Assembly (NCBI GenBank): GCA_025455065.1
Contig: JALONG010000018.1
Span: 1-64,000 of the forward strand
Reading direction: 5' to 3'
Length of the DNA stretch: 64,000 bases
DNA from: Candidatus Kapaibacterium sp.
GTDB lineage: Bacteria; Bacteroidota; Ignavibacteria; Kapaibacteriales; UBA4661
Positions 16,966-25,277 of this stretch are shown here, one piece after another. The first letter of the stretch is position 1. The number at the start of each line of letters is the position of its first letter. The position numbers and the translations under genes are program-made. Below the pieces are notes generated by a model, which saw only the letters and a list, made by a program, of their open reading frames with translations, was not told the origin of the DNA and made no database searches.

Positions 16966-17733
16966 TCACACCTTGATTCCGTCGTAATCAATAAATGTTC
17001 GGTAAAAGTCTTGCCCAGGGCGAATAAACGTGACTTCACCGCCGAAACGGCTTACCAATGCGTGTGTTTCCTTGAGCCAGAGCCGAAGTCGTCCGGCATT
17101 TTCGTAAGACAATATTCCGTTATCAATCGCGATTGTTGCTCGATTGGAAAAACTTTGCTGAAGCAAGCTCCAATGCGGCTTTTCGGGTAATTCGGGAAAC
17201 CAGATATTTGCATGAAGCCGTGCGCCAAAGACAAGAACATGAGGATTGTCGCGGCGTTGGCGGTTGAGGCTTCCGCTCCACAGGTACAATGCGGGGTACA
17301 AGTCTATTCCGCTATGGGAAATGTAAGCTTCGCTGGAGTAGAGCGTTCTCAACAATGCTCCAGCATCAGCTATCCATGCGGTTTGTAGGTCTGTTTTGCC
17401 GAAATACGTCAGCATATTTCCTCGCCAATATCCCTTTTCCGAAAACACTTGCTGCTTCGTTTCATCAAGCATTGACGCTACTTCCGGGAAATTGCCAAAT
17501 CGTAGCATTCCGTTTTTTGCCCAATACGCCCGCACATCGGAACAATACTCCTCAACACCGCTCCACGCCTCGTGTACGCCCCAAATGCCCGTTTCTTCCG
17601 ACATAACCAAAAACTCTTGCAAGAGCGATAAACACGTGTTTGCAGCGTGTTCGGGGGATGAATGTTCAAACGGAATCACCCACTCCCACGCGCCAAATGG
17701 CGGGTCTTCCTGCACAATCCATTCATTGACCAT
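16966..17733 (-). CDS. Hypothetical protein, immunity-cluster member
   Basis: 255 residues, no signal peptide, no membrane segment. Tryptophan-rich N-terminus (IVQEDPPFGAWEWVIPFEH), a central DAGALLRTLYSSEAYISHSGID and C-terminal LRLWLKETHALVSRFGGEVTF. I do not recognise the family. By size, soluble character and position between Imm49 and another orphan it fits the surrounding poly-immunity set, which is inference from context. Confidence 0.6.
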   Translation of the reverse strand: MVNEWIVQEDPPFGAWEWVIPFEHSSPEHAANTCLSLLQEFLVMSEETGIWGVHEAWSGVEEYCSDVRAYWAKNGMLRFGNFPEVASMLDETKQQVFSEKGYWRGNMLTYFGKTDLQTAWIADAGALLRTLYSSEAYISHSGIDLYPALYLWSGSLNRQRRDNPHVLVFGARLHANIWFPELPEKPHWSLLQQSFSNRATIAIDNGILSYENAGRLRLWLKETHALVSRFGGEVTFIRPGQDFYRTFIDYDGIKV

Positions 17734-17795
17734 CTGCTTTTTCCAAAATGTTTGCCGAAATGGGAAAATGGAATCTTGAATTCAATCGTAATTTG

Positions 17796-17832
17796 CCTTG
17801 AAAATTAAAAGTCTCGCTTTCAATTTTCAAGG
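17796..17832. other. Hairpin between two minus-strand genes
   Basis: CCTTGAAAATT (17796-17806) and its perfect reverse complement AATTTTCAAGG (17822-17832) enclose a 15-base loop. It follows the gene ending at 17843 on the minus strand. There is no T-run after the stem in that direction, so it may be a weak terminator or an mRNA-stabilising stem. Confidence 0.55.
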
Positions 17833-17842
17833 AGTTTTCATT

Positions 17843-18604
17843 TCAAAAACCATACGCCAAAAAGCCCATTCCGTCGCGGCAATACCAGTGTTCAAACGTC
17901 TTATCAATCCAATATCCGCCGTAGTTTTCATTCATTTCGACAAACCATTTGCCGGAAAGTTCGTAGCTGTATTCGTAAGCCCAATAGTTCAGCAAATACA
18001 GTGTTTCTGCGGCATTGGTGATATGGTCTTTCACGTCCTCGAAAACATTATCGGCATAATCTTGAATGTCGGGATGAAATTTATACCGTGCCGTGTCCAT
18101 TTGAAAAATGCTCTTGCCCTGATTAAATCTCGCTTCAAAGGCTTCATACAATCGTATCCATTCGGCTTGCTCAAGAGCGCGTCTGTACGGAAGCGTGGTA
18201 ATATGCGCCGCCTCTCGAAATGCAAACTGTAAATTTTTCTGTAAACCACTCCAAACACCTTGTATTTCCTCGCTTGAGGGCTTTTCAAATTTTTTGTAAA
18301 AAACGATGCGCTCTGGCAATCCTTCACGCGCAAATGCTTCGGCGTAATAGTTCATGGTTTGGTATGCTTCTTGGGTAGTTTGCCACGCTTCGCTTGGATA
18401 GGATTCTGCAATATGCAGCAGTTCTTGAACGACGACAGAACCAATAACCACGCCGCGTTCAGGCGGTTGCTTCTGACTTGCCTTGCTCAAACACTGCCGT
18501 AAGCGCTGCTCTTCAAAATAGAGCGTGTGCCGGACGGCGTTGTGGATGTGTGCCGGAGTTTGTGTGAAAATTTGCGCTGAATGTGGCTTCATATCGTGCT
18601 TCAT
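17843..18604 (-). CDS. Hypothetical protein
   Basis: About 253 residues from the ATG at 18604 (an in-frame ATG at 18592 is equally possible; the DNA here holds the repeated word CTTCATATCGT, so the two starts arise from a short duplication). Soluble and helical, with SGLQKNLQFAFREAAHI and a tyrosine/tryptophan-rich end (LLNYWAYEYSYELSGKWFVE, then HWYCRDGMGFLAYGF). No recognised family. It lies 19 bases after the DUF3298 gene and probably shares its transcript. Confidence 0.6.
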   Translation of the reverse strand: MKHDMKPHSAQIFTQTPAHIHNAVRHTLYFEEQRLRQCLSKASQKQPPERGVVIGSVVVQELLHIAESYPSEAWQTTQEAYQTMNYYAEAFAREGLPERIVFYKKFEKPSSEEIQGVWSGLQKNLQFAFREAAHITTLPYRRALEQAEWIRLYEAFEARFNQGKSIFQMDTARYKFHPDIQDYADNVFEDVKDHITNAAETLYLLNYWAYEYSYELSGKWFVEMNENYGGYWIDKTFEHWYCRDGMGFLAYGF

Positions 18605-18623
18605 ATCGTATTTCAAGGATGTT

Positions 18624-19748
18624 TTATCGTACAAACTCTCCAGCCGGACCGTCTTTGCGAACAAATTCTTTCACGGCTTTCCACGAAACAAAGGCAGCAA
18701 ATTCGCCATCGGCAAAGGTGGCGACGGACAACGGAGCAAAAATAAAGGTGATTCCCGCCGGACGCATCACCCACGCAAGTTTGCCACGCCTCAAAAGGTC
18801 GGTAAAATCAGTGATTGTGCCATCTACAACAAATTGTGCGCCTTGTTGCTTGAGTTTTGCCACAATGAGCGTGTTCAAACGCTGAATATATGCGGTGTCG
18901 GCGGTAAAAAGTTCTTTCATTGTGAGTTTACGCCATGCCTTGCCGCCCGCATTCCACCACGTTTCGCCGAAATAATAGTAGTTAAAATGCGCTCCTCCAG
19001 TGAAGGAGGATTCAACATGATACGCGCTCAAAAAACGCGGCGAAAGGTGAAAAATATTCAGTTCATCGGTTTTGGTGAGGTCGTAAGGAAGGTCAGGTTT
19101 TGTGCCGTTCGGAGCGTTTTTTTGCATCTCTTTTTCGATTTCATTCAGCATATTCGCATTATTGCCGAGCGTATGCGCCATGTACTTTTTAAGCGTTGCA
19201 TTCAGCGTACTGTACTTATCTTCCTCGAAAAACAAGGGATAGCGCACTGAAACATCAAATTTTCCCGATTTCACTTCGTGGTACTCAGCAACAGTGCGGA
19301 ACTTGCACGGATACGACGTTTTTCCGTCAGCAGAAGTCCATGAACCAGTAATGATACCCTCTTCACGGCTAAGTTTGCCGGAAATTATCGCATAAATTTT
19401 TTCCTTCACATTCGGATTTTCGTTAAACTCTCCCGTGCTTGCTTTTTCCTCAATCCTGACTGTGTTATCAGCACCAATGCGCCCTTCCAGCCGAATAACA
19501 CCAATATTTTCGTTGTAATGATATTGTCCGTATATCCTTGTACCATGAAAGGTCATCTCGCCTTGCAGCGTAATGGTGCGGCTTTTGGCAAGGTCTTGAA
19601 GTTCGCCCTGCACATACACCGTTGAGGAATCCTTCAAAACCAAGCGTTGAAGCGCATTTGCAGCAAATACGCTTTGCGCAAAAAGCAACGCCGTAAAAAA
19701 GGCACGTGTGCAGAAGCGAGAAAAAATCTTGTTTGGAGGGTGTTTCAT
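18624..19748 (-). CDS. Secreted DUF3298-domain protein
   Basis: 374 residues from the ATG at 19748. A signal peptide (MKHPPNKIFSRFCTRAFFTA.. ending VFA) precedes a first domain with GRIYGQYHYNENIGVIRLEG-like beta repeats (a module also present at 28539-29300) and a C-terminal DUF3298 / RsiV-like domain (LSAYHVESSFTGGAHFNYYYF, KLTMKELFTAD, then WVMRPAGITFIFAPLSVATFADG). DUF3298 is extracytoplasmic and sometimes binds lysozyme or forms part of PdaC-like enzymes; here no catalytic domain is attached. The frame extends upstream to 19862 but that part is encoded by a dispersed repeat, so the internal ATG is preferred. Confidence 0.85.
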   Translation of the reverse strand: MKHPPNKIFSRFCTRAFFTALLFAQSVFAANALQRLVLKDSSTVYVQGELQDLAKSRTITLQGEMTFHGTRIYGQYHYNENIGVIRLEGRIGADNTVRIEEKASTGEFNENPNVKEKIYAIISGKLSREEGIITGSWTSADGKTSYPCKFRTVAEYHEVKSGKFDVSVRYPLFFEEDKYSTLNATLKKYMAHTLGNNANMLNEIEKEMQKNAPNGTKPDLPYDLTKTDELNIFHLSPRFLSAYHVESSFTGGAHFNYYYFGETWWNAGGKAWRKLTMKELFTADTAYIQRLNTLIVAKLKQQGAQFVVDGTITDFTDLLRRGKLAWVMRPAGITFIFAPLSVATFADGEFAAFVSWKAVKEFVRKDGPAGEFVR

Positions 19749-19800
19749 GGTGTTGAATTTTTGGTCTATTTCTATGTTTTCATTGATGGACAAATATCTT

Positions 19801-19880
19801 GCGAGGGTCTGCCTTCTTCGGCAGGCTCTCGCTTCTATCGTCGTAGCGAGACCCTCGCTCAAGGCAGCGAGAGCCTCGCG
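19801..19880. repeat. Dispersed GCGAGGGTCT palindromic repeat, copy 1
   Basis: About 80 bases starting GCGAGGGTCTGCCTTCTTCGGC and ending GGCAGCGAGAGCCTCGC, with internal hairpins and inverted ends. A second, very similar copy is at 44853-44940 and a fragment at 47728-47758. It lies just upstream of the DUF3298 gene. Confidence 0.85.
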
Positions 19881-19984
19881 CTAGAGAGATTTTACAATAT
19901 TCACAATAACGATTCCAACAAATGCTGCTTTCGTAATTTCAACCAGCAAATTAGCGGATAATTATCCGAAAAACCGTGCCGTTT

Positions 19985-20135
19985 AATAGGTGCGCGAGAA
20001 TTGCTATTCGTTGCTGGGAATGCGTTAGCAGGCGAAAAAGCTAGGTATTCACAGGAATCGGCATTGTGTCTGAGTGCCGTGATTGCCGCAAAGCCTGATT
20101 CTGCCTTGTGCGCAGCTCATTTCGCCGATAGATTT
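19985..20135 (-). pseudogene. Decayed, internally deleted copy of the gene at 21521-21979
   Basis: Bases 19988-20057 match 21468-21539 (downstream flank and last codons of the intact gene) at roughly 80 percent by eye, sharing GAGAATTG, TGCTGGGA and TTAGCAGGCG in order. Bases 20057-20130 match the first ~85 bases of that gene (21894-21985), sharing GATTCTGCC and GCTCATTTCGCC around the start codon. The ~350 bases between are deleted. The remnant sits immediately upstream of the ATP-grasp gene while the intact copy sits immediately downstream. Confidence 0.75.
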
Positions 20136-20223
20136 TTATTGTGCGTGTTGATAATTGCATAATTTTCAGAAAAATAGTACCTTAAAGGCAACCCACACCC
20201 TTCTCTGAAAAAATAAGGATGAT

Positions 20224-21465
20224 ATGAAACAATTTACCGGAAATTCGTTTGCCGAACTCTACCACCAAGACACGGCAAAAGGTGATTATGCTTTTATGCT
20301 GATGTACCCAAGCACGGCAGCATGGTCGAAATATCCCAATAAAACCCGCTACATCATCCAAGACGGCAACGAAGAGCATCAAAAAGTGGGCTTCGACAAG
20401 GTTTGCCAACGTGAAGCATGGAAAAATATTTCTGTGTTAGGAGGCGGTGGAAAAGGTGTACTCATAGCCGAGCCGCCGCCTGCGCTCCTGAATTATTGGC
20501 AGGAAACATGGAATCACGAGTATAATTTTGAACTACTTACGCCCGAAAACTATTGCGACCGCATTAACGCAAGTACAGAAAAAATCATCACCCTTTTTCC
20601 GTATGATGGCTTACAACCTGAACGCCATGCGGTGGATCCCGATAAACACTATTTTCTCCTCAGCAAATTATCGCTGAATCAAGTCTCTCCGCTTGTGCCA
20701 GCGTACCAAGAACACCACTTTTCGGAAACGCATCCAAACGATGTAAATTTGCCCAAAGTATTTCCATATGTCATCAAAACATCGCACGGGCTTTCCGGCG
20801 AAGGCACGTATCTGATTCGGAGCGAAACGGATTTAGAGAATTGTCGCAAGGAATTTCGGGCATATTGGGGATTGCAACTGGTGGAAGCGGTTGTTGTTTC
20901 TGATTTTGTGCAGGATGTGGTTGATAATTATTGTGTTCAATTTTACGTCAATAAAGAAGGTGAAATTACCGTTTTAGGCGCAACACACCAACTTGTGAGT
21001 GAGCAAGGCGTGTATTTAGGCGGCTTGATTCATTATGAACATACCAATCTGCAACAATTCGAGGCAATCATCACCCACACAGCCGCATTTGCGCATCAAC
21101 ACGGGTATTTTGGGGTTATTGGTGTTGATGTTTTGGAAGATAAGCATGGCAAACTTCATGTGATTGATGCGAACGTTCGTATCAATGGCTCTACGGCGAT
21201 GTGTTTGCAAAAACACGATTTACTGCAACTGGGTAAAGAAACCGCCAAGTATGCAGGAAATTGGGTCATGGAAGGCACGGAAGCTGAAGTGATTGAAAAG
21301 CTGAAAGAACACTTGAAGCGGAGAGATTTTACGATACTTTCCGCGCTCTATTACCCCGAAACCCGCTTAACAGCGATATATGGCATTGTAGCAGGTGAAA
21401 ACTATGACGATTTGCTCAAGATTGAGCAGCAAATGGGGGCTTTGGGCTTGAGGCAGACGGCGTAA
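20224..21465 (+). CDS. ATP-grasp ligase, substrate unknown
   Basis: 413 residues. The N-terminal ~180 residues form a pre-ATP-grasp domain with a glycine-rich SVLGGGGKGVLIAEPPPALL stretch. The ATP-grasp fold follows: K185 in YVIKTSHGLSGEGTYLIRS (nucleotide loop), the acidic metal site D302 in IGVDVLED and D315-N317 in VIDANVRINGST. Enzymes of this fold join a carboxylate to an amine or thiol through an acyl-phosphate; lone ATP-grasp proteins of this kind make small peptides or modify amino acids, but no partner biosynthetic gene is present. It is a single plus-strand gene inside a minus-strand run, flanked by an intact gene and a decayed copy of it, suggesting insertion into or arrival with a duplicated segment. 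Confidence 0.85.
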   Translation: MKQFTGNSFAELYHQDTAKGDYAFMLMYPSTAAWSKYPNKTRYIIQDGNEEHQKVGFDKVCQREAWKNISVLGGGGKGVLIAEPPPALLNYWQETWNHEYNFELLTPENYCDRINASTEKIITLFPYDGLQPERHAVDPDKHYFLLSKLSLNQVSPLVPAYQEHHFSETHPNDVNLPKVFPYVIKTSHGLSGEGTYLIRSETDLENCRKEFRAYWGLQLVEAVVVSDFVQDVVDNYCVQFYVNKEGEITVLGATHQLVSEQGVYLGGLIHYEHTNLQQFEAIITHTAAFAHQHGYFGVIGVDVLEDKHGKLHVIDANVRINGSTAMCLQKHDLLQLGKETAKYAGNWVMEGTEAEVIEKLKEHLKRRDFTILSALYYPETRLTAIYGIVAGENYDDLLKIEQQMGALGLRQTA

Positions 21466-21520
21466 AATGGTGCGTGAGAATTGTTATTTGCTGCTGGGAG
21501 TGCTTTAGCAGGCGGTAAAA

Positions 21521-21979
21521 CTATGTTTTCAAAGGAACAGGATAAACAAAATCCAACAACGCCTCGGTACGATTTTCCGCCAACGCACCAAATTGCGTAC
21601 GATGCCCAAAAGCAAAGTACCAATGCGGGATTTCGATAAACTCGTCGGTGGCATTATTGAAGGGTTTTGCTGCCCAGAAAAAATTAACCGTGCCGTAAAA
21701 CTCGGTTTCCAATTCCACGCTCACCGTGTCGAAATCTATCTGCCGCAAAAGGTCTTCAAATTTCTGCACAAACGCCGTCCAATCATGTTCGATACTTTTG
21801 TAGGTCGCCGCAAAAGCAATGACGGGGTTTTCATAGTAAAACGGGCTGACTGCCGCACCAATGCTGAACATTTCGGCACGTAGCCACGGGTATTCGGCAT
21901 CGTTGCCGAGTGCGGCGATTGCTGCACGTGCTTTGGCATGGTTGCCGCGAAGCGTGATTCTGCCGTGTACGATGCTCAT
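21521..21979 (-). CDS. Hypothetical protein (intact copy of the duplicated gene)
   Basis: About 152 residues starting MSIVHGRITLRGNHAKARAA from the ATG at 21979, which overlaps the upstream stop by 4 bases (ATGA). Aromatic-rich: YKSIEHDWTAFVQKFEDLL, FYGTVNFFWAAKPF, EIPHWYFAFGHRTQFG. No recognised family. A broken relic of the same gene lies on the other side of the ATP-grasp gene (19985-20135), which shows this locus has been duplicated and partly lost. Confidence 0.65.
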   Translation of the reverse strand: MSIVHGRITLRGNHAKARAAIAALGNDAEYPWLRAEMFSIGAAVSPFYYENPVIAFAATYKSIEHDWTAFVQKFEDLLRQIDFDTVSVELETEFYGTVNFFWAAKPFNNATDEFIEIPHWYFAFGHRTQFGALAENRTEALLDFVYPVPLKT

Positions 21980-22668
21980 TTCGCCCATAAAACCTCGCTT
22001 TGTTGGCATACTGCCCGCACTGCGGCTTCAACTTTTTTTATTTCCGATTCGTATAATTCGCTCAGAATTTCCCCTATTCTTTTCTCTAAACGCTTGTATT
22101 TATCACGGTTTGGAGATATTTCGTCGGGTTCAATATCGCAAATAATTTCCTCTCGCTCTACGTCGGTAAAGGCTGTTTGCCAAAGATATTCTTCGCGTAA
22201 ATACAAAAGTTCTATTTCTATGAGCAAAGCTCTGTTTTCATGCTGGTTTTCGGGTGTGCCATTTTCTAAACGCAGTGTCTCGAAATCCTTTTCATGAAAA
22301 ATTATACTTTCCACAAATTCGCCCGAAATGTACGGGAAAAGCTGTATTTGTGCGTGGTTCGGGAAACGTACTCGTAATTCCTCTTCCGTCAAAATACCCG
22401 TAAACAAACCACCATCCGACACAAAACAATCCTCATTCCCCCGCGACCAAGCAAAGGCAAGCGTTCCAAACGCCATTTGATAGACCGCTTTAGTGTTTCC
22501 CGATGCCAAACGCGGCGGTTGAACGGGATAGTTTTTTCCGGCATCGTTGTCGGTAAATATGAAAAATCGCCCACCGTGCAGCAATGGCAAATGCTTGTAC
22601 CAGCTATGGCTACCCGCCAAATGCTCACAAAATCTGGCTTGCTGCTCTTTGGAAATTTTACGCATCAT
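21976..22668 (-). CDS. Hypothetical protein with AGSHSWYKHLPL motif
   Basis: About 230 residues from the ATG at 22668 (CTGGAG ribosome-binding site 10 bases upstream); a start at 22743 would overlap the previous gene by 71 bases. The N-terminal motif CEHLAGSHSWYKHLPLLHGG followed by RFFIFTDNDAG is a recognisable signature of an uncharacterised protein family; the rest is acidic and ends in a helical DKYKRLEKRIGEILSELYES. No catalytic motif identified. Context suggests an immunity-type role. Confidence 0.65.
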   Translation of the reverse strand: MMRKISKEQQARFCEHLAGSHSWYKHLPLLHGGRFFIFTDNDAGKNYPVQPPRLASGNTKAVYQMAFGTLAFAWSRGNEDCFVSDGGLFTGILTEEELRVRFPNHAQIQLFPYISGEFVESIIFHEKDFETLRLENGTPENQHENRALLIEIELLYLREEYLWQTAFTDVEREEIICDIEPDEISPNRDKYKRLEKRIGEILSELYESEIKKVEAAVRAVCQQSEVLWAK

Positions 22669-22672
22669 CGGG

Positions 22673-23014
22673 TTATCGCTCCAGTAAAATTGTTCCTTGG
22701 AGGAGATTTTCCTCTGTTTTTGTTTTGTAACCAACTTTTTCAAAACTGATTCTATGCTCTGAGCGGCTCGTACCCAAGCCAGTGCCTATCATCTGGCTTT
22801 TTTCCATAACGCCGAGCGTATTAGTGTAGCCTGTTTTGCGGTATGCTGTGCGCTCCGCGCCGCCAGAATACAGGCGAATCGTTACCAAAACGCTATCAAG
22901 TGGGCGTTTTGTTTCCTTGTCCAACACAGTAAACTCGTATTCAGCACGGTATTCGCAGGAAGAAAATGCGCAGAAGGCGAGTATTAGTGTGGTGTTGCGG
23001 ATGATTGTTTTCAT
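22673..23014 (-). CDS. Small lipoprotein with a transthyretin-like domain
   Basis: About 113 residues. Lipoprotein signal MKTIIRNTTLILAFCAFSSC with the acylation cysteine near 20, then a ~90-residue beta domain (YEFTVLDKETKRPLDSVLVT) typical of carboxypeptidase-regulatory-like / transthyretin folds. The ATG shares one base with the preceding stop (TGATG), implying translational coupling. Periplasmic or outer-membrane attached; partner unknown. Confidence 0.65.
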   Translation of the reverse strand: MKTIIRNTTLILAFCAFSSCEYRAEYEFTVLDKETKRPLDSVLVTIRLYSGGAERTAYRKTGYTNTLGVMEKSQMIGTGLGTSRSEHRISFEKVGYKTKTEENLLQGTILLER

Positions 23015-23415
23015 CACAATATCTGCTCGGTGAGTGAAAAAAGGTCGAGAATTTCATAAAGGGCAGACTGCGGAATAAGCAAGCAATCATCAGCACCACA
23101 GCCGATTACCCAGATTGGCGAATCACATTCACGTCCAAAGGTTGTACGGTAGTTGTGGCGAAAATTATGAATCATCGAGGCTTCTTGGTCTGAATACAAA
23201 AAGCAGCCGCCCCATTGGTCTGCAAAGCCTTCACCAAAGCGGATTTGGCGGAATAATATCGGTTGAATTCTGATTGCTGAAATCGCGGCATTCAGCCAGT
23301 TCATTTCTCCTCCGTCAAAGGAGCGTGCCTCAGGAGGCGCAGAAAGTATCGGCTTTCCTTCAAGTTCATCAATCCTTAGCGTATAACCGTGCAATGTTGT
23401 GAAGTTTTTATCCAT
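23014..23415 (-). CDS. Hypothetical protein
   Basis: About 133 residues starting MDKNFTTLHGYTLRIDELEG from the ATG at 23415 (a GTG two codons earlier is possible). It contains GEGFADQWGGCFLYSDQEASM and SPIWVIGCGADDCLLIPQS, which looks like a SUKH-like loop but is too short to assign. Its 5-prime end lies inside a 71-bp tandem duplication, so the first eleven codons exist twice in the DNA. Confidence 0.6.
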   Translation of the reverse strand: MDKNFTTLHGYTLRIDELEGKPILSAPPEARSFDGGEMNWLNAAISAIRIQPILFRQIRFGEGFADQWGGCFLYSDQEASMIHNFRHNYRTTFGRECDSPIWVIGCGADDCLLIPQSALYEILDLFSLTEQIL

Positions 23416-23530
23416 TCTCACGCCCCGAAGTATTTTCCCGTACCGTATATCCTGAGCCTGTGCAATGTTGTGAAGTTTTTATCCATTCTCACGCCCCGAA
23501 GTATTTTCCCGTACCGTATATCCTGAGCCT
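23389..23530. repeat. Perfect 71-bp tandem duplication across a gene junction
   Basis: Bases 23389-23459 and 23460-23530 are identical. The unit spans the last codons of the upstream gene (stop at 23479) and the first codons of the downstream gene (start at 23415). Before duplication the two genes overlapped as ATGGATAA; the extra copy now separates them by 63 bases and leaves a spare 22-codon reading frame. Perfect identity implies a recent event. Confidence 0.95.
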
Positions 23531-24267
23531 ATGACGCACGTAATTACACCACTTTCAAGGCATAGTGCTTTATCGTGGAGCGTTATGCGGACGTTGGAAG
23601 CGATGTCCTTGAAGACAATACAGCTTTGAAACGCCTCCACGTCTGAATCCTCACTCGCCTCCACGATGGTCTTGCCATAAACCTTCACCTTCGCATTATT
23701 CGCGCATATAACGCGGCATTGCCCTTCAGCGATGACGATGGAATTATCGAAGGCTTCGATTCGGCAGTTTCCGCTCGCCTTCACTTGAGTTTCATTATAC
23801 GCCAACACAACCGAAAACCCGCTTGCAACCACCCTTGCGCGTTCCTCTGCTTCGACAAAACTTCGCCCGAAAGCAGAAATTATCGCATCATTGTAGGCAT
23901 AGCCGATTCCGTCCATTATTCGATGATGCCCGCTTGAATAAATGTTCAGTGCTTCCAATTCCTCCCCCAAAACTTCCTTTGTGAGGCGAACTTTTGCAAC
24001 GCAGATTTCATCATCATCGTCGCCGTGTTTTTCGGAAATAGCGTTTTCATACTCCACTTCAAAAACGCGCATCCCCGGAAACGCCCAACGGCGCGGTGTT
24101 TGCGTCAGATGAAAGCCGGTATCGTTGAAAATTAGCGGTTTTGTTAGTTCGTGCCAGTCTCCCAGGGAATCTGCGCTTGGAAGCGAAAATACGAACTGTT
24201 CATCGCCGTAGGGTGCTGATCCGTCGGCGTTCAAAACCTTGTAATATCGTTGTTGTTTGGCATTCAT
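23479..24267 (-). CDS. DUF7666-like protein with a right-handed beta-helix
   Basis: 262 residues. The N-terminal ~80 residues (YYKVLNADGSAPYGDEQF, then GFHLTQTPRRWAFPGMRVFEVEYE) resemble the lead domain of DUF7666-type proteins. The C-terminal ~130 residues are short beta-helix turns of about 10 residues (SGNCRIEAFDNSIVIAEGQC, NAKVKVYGKTIVEASEDSDV). Related proteins occur in phages and immunity clusters, without known function. Its ATG overlaps the SUKH gene stop (ATGA), and its own end has been copied by the 71-bp duplication. Confidence 0.7.
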   Translation of the reverse strand: MNAKQQRYYKVLNADGSAPYGDEQFVFSLPSADSLGDWHELTKPLIFNDTGFHLTQTPRRWAFPGMRVFEVEYENAISEKHGDDDDEICVAKVRLTKEVLGEELEALNIYSSGHHRIMDGIGYAYNDAIISAFGRSFVEAEERARVVASGFSVVLAYNETQVKASGNCRIEAFDNSIVIAEGQCRVICANNAKVKVYGKTIVEASEDSDVEAFQSCIVFKDIASNVRITLHDKALCLESGVITCVIGSGYTVRENTSGRENG

Positions 24268-25184
24268 AACATTTTTTTTGAAGAATGGTATTCACGCTCG
24301 CTCTTGTCAAGCCACTCCTCAAACCATTCAGCAAAACTGAGGCGTGTTTTGAATGCCCTATCGCCTTTTTGGGTGTGCGGATAAATCCCGTAATCGCTGA
24401 CGGTGGAATCGCCCCACATTACGCCATATTCCTGACCACGCACCACCAAAAACGAGATATGCCCGCACCCTTCTTCGCAAAGCCAAAGAATACCGCCGTA
24501 CTTCGTGAATGCCTGATATTCTTTGTATTCTTCCTCGCTGAGTGCCTCCAGTGTTGATTCTTCGAGGTAATTTGTTGCTTTTCGATAAACCTCTTCTGTG
24601 CTGTAAATGGCTTCAATCAAGGCTTCGCGGCTTTCAAAAAAGTGGTGCTGTGTTCGGGTTGCATGGTCATACTCAAAAAATTGATCCACGTCCACATCAG
24701 GAAAATACGGCAACGTGAATTTGAAAGGAACACTGAGTGGAAACGCCTCGCAGACGGCTTTTCGGAGCGGAATCACGCCGTAATGCGGTCCCACGCCACC
24801 ATCACCGAAAAACTTCAAGTATGTGCGATAATCTTCCGGCAAACTCAACGAATATTCTTGTTCAAACTGTGCGATTTCATTCTCCGTGAGGCAAGGATTG
24901 ATGCGGTATTGGTGGTGCTTTGCTCCGAAGATTTCGCACTTGCTATCCTTGTCATTTAGTGCTTCAATTCGCCGTTGTATATTTTGCCAAAATTCCTTGT
25001 ACGCCGCTTCCGTCATATCTTTCGGCTCATTGACTGGCAATAATTCTTTGGGTTCCAACGCTTCAGACATTGGTTTGTTATATGGCACCAAAGGTTGCAA
25101 ATCCTCAATCTCCATCGCAATATCTTGCTTCATGCGAAATCGCCGAAAGCCTTGTTTTACCTGACTCCAAAGGGTATTACTCAT
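24264..25184 (-). CDS. SMI1/KNR4 (SUKH) family immunity-type protein
   Basis: 306 residues. The SUKH core starts near residue 85 (QYRINPCLTENEIAQFEQEY, SLPEDYRTYLKFFGDGGVGP, YGVIPL) and ends with LSFAEWFEEWLDKS. The glycine loop GDGGVGPHYG and the later GYGCGH-like ..EEGCGHISFLVV and GVMWGDSTVSDYGIYP are typical. SUKH proteins are the commonest immunity proteins of bacterial toxin systems. The first ~80 residues are an extra helical region. It heads the transcript that continues into the beta-helix gene. Confidence 0.88.
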   Translation of the reverse strand: MSNTLWSQVKQGFRRFRMKQDIAMEIEDLQPLVPYNKPMSEALEPKELLPVNEPKDMTEAAYKEFWQNIQRRIEALNDKDSKCEIFGAKHHQYRINPCLTENEIAQFEQEYSLSLPEDYRTYLKFFGDGGVGPHYGVIPLRKAVCEAFPLSVPFKFTLPYFPDVDVDQFFEYDHATRTQHHFFESREALIEAIYSTEEVYRKATNYLEESTLEALSEEEYKEYQAFTKYGGILWLCEEGCGHISFLVVRGQEYGVMWGDSTVSDYGIYPHTQKGDRAFKTRLSFAEWFEEWLDKSEREYHSSKKML

Positions 25185-25277
25185 AGTGATTTCAAAATTC
25201 AGATGTGACTTTTTCCGTTGTTGTGCTTCTTACCAAATGAGAAGATAATTTTTACTCATTTTCACTTAGGAACATTT

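Noticed and set aside
19749-19862. N-terminal extension of the DUF3298 gene to 19862
   Set aside because: The added codons come from a dispersed repeat and would bury the signal peptide.
20224-21465. ATP-grasp gene as part of a peptide-biosynthesis cluster
   Set aside because: No precursor peptide, transporter or tailoring enzyme is found on either side.
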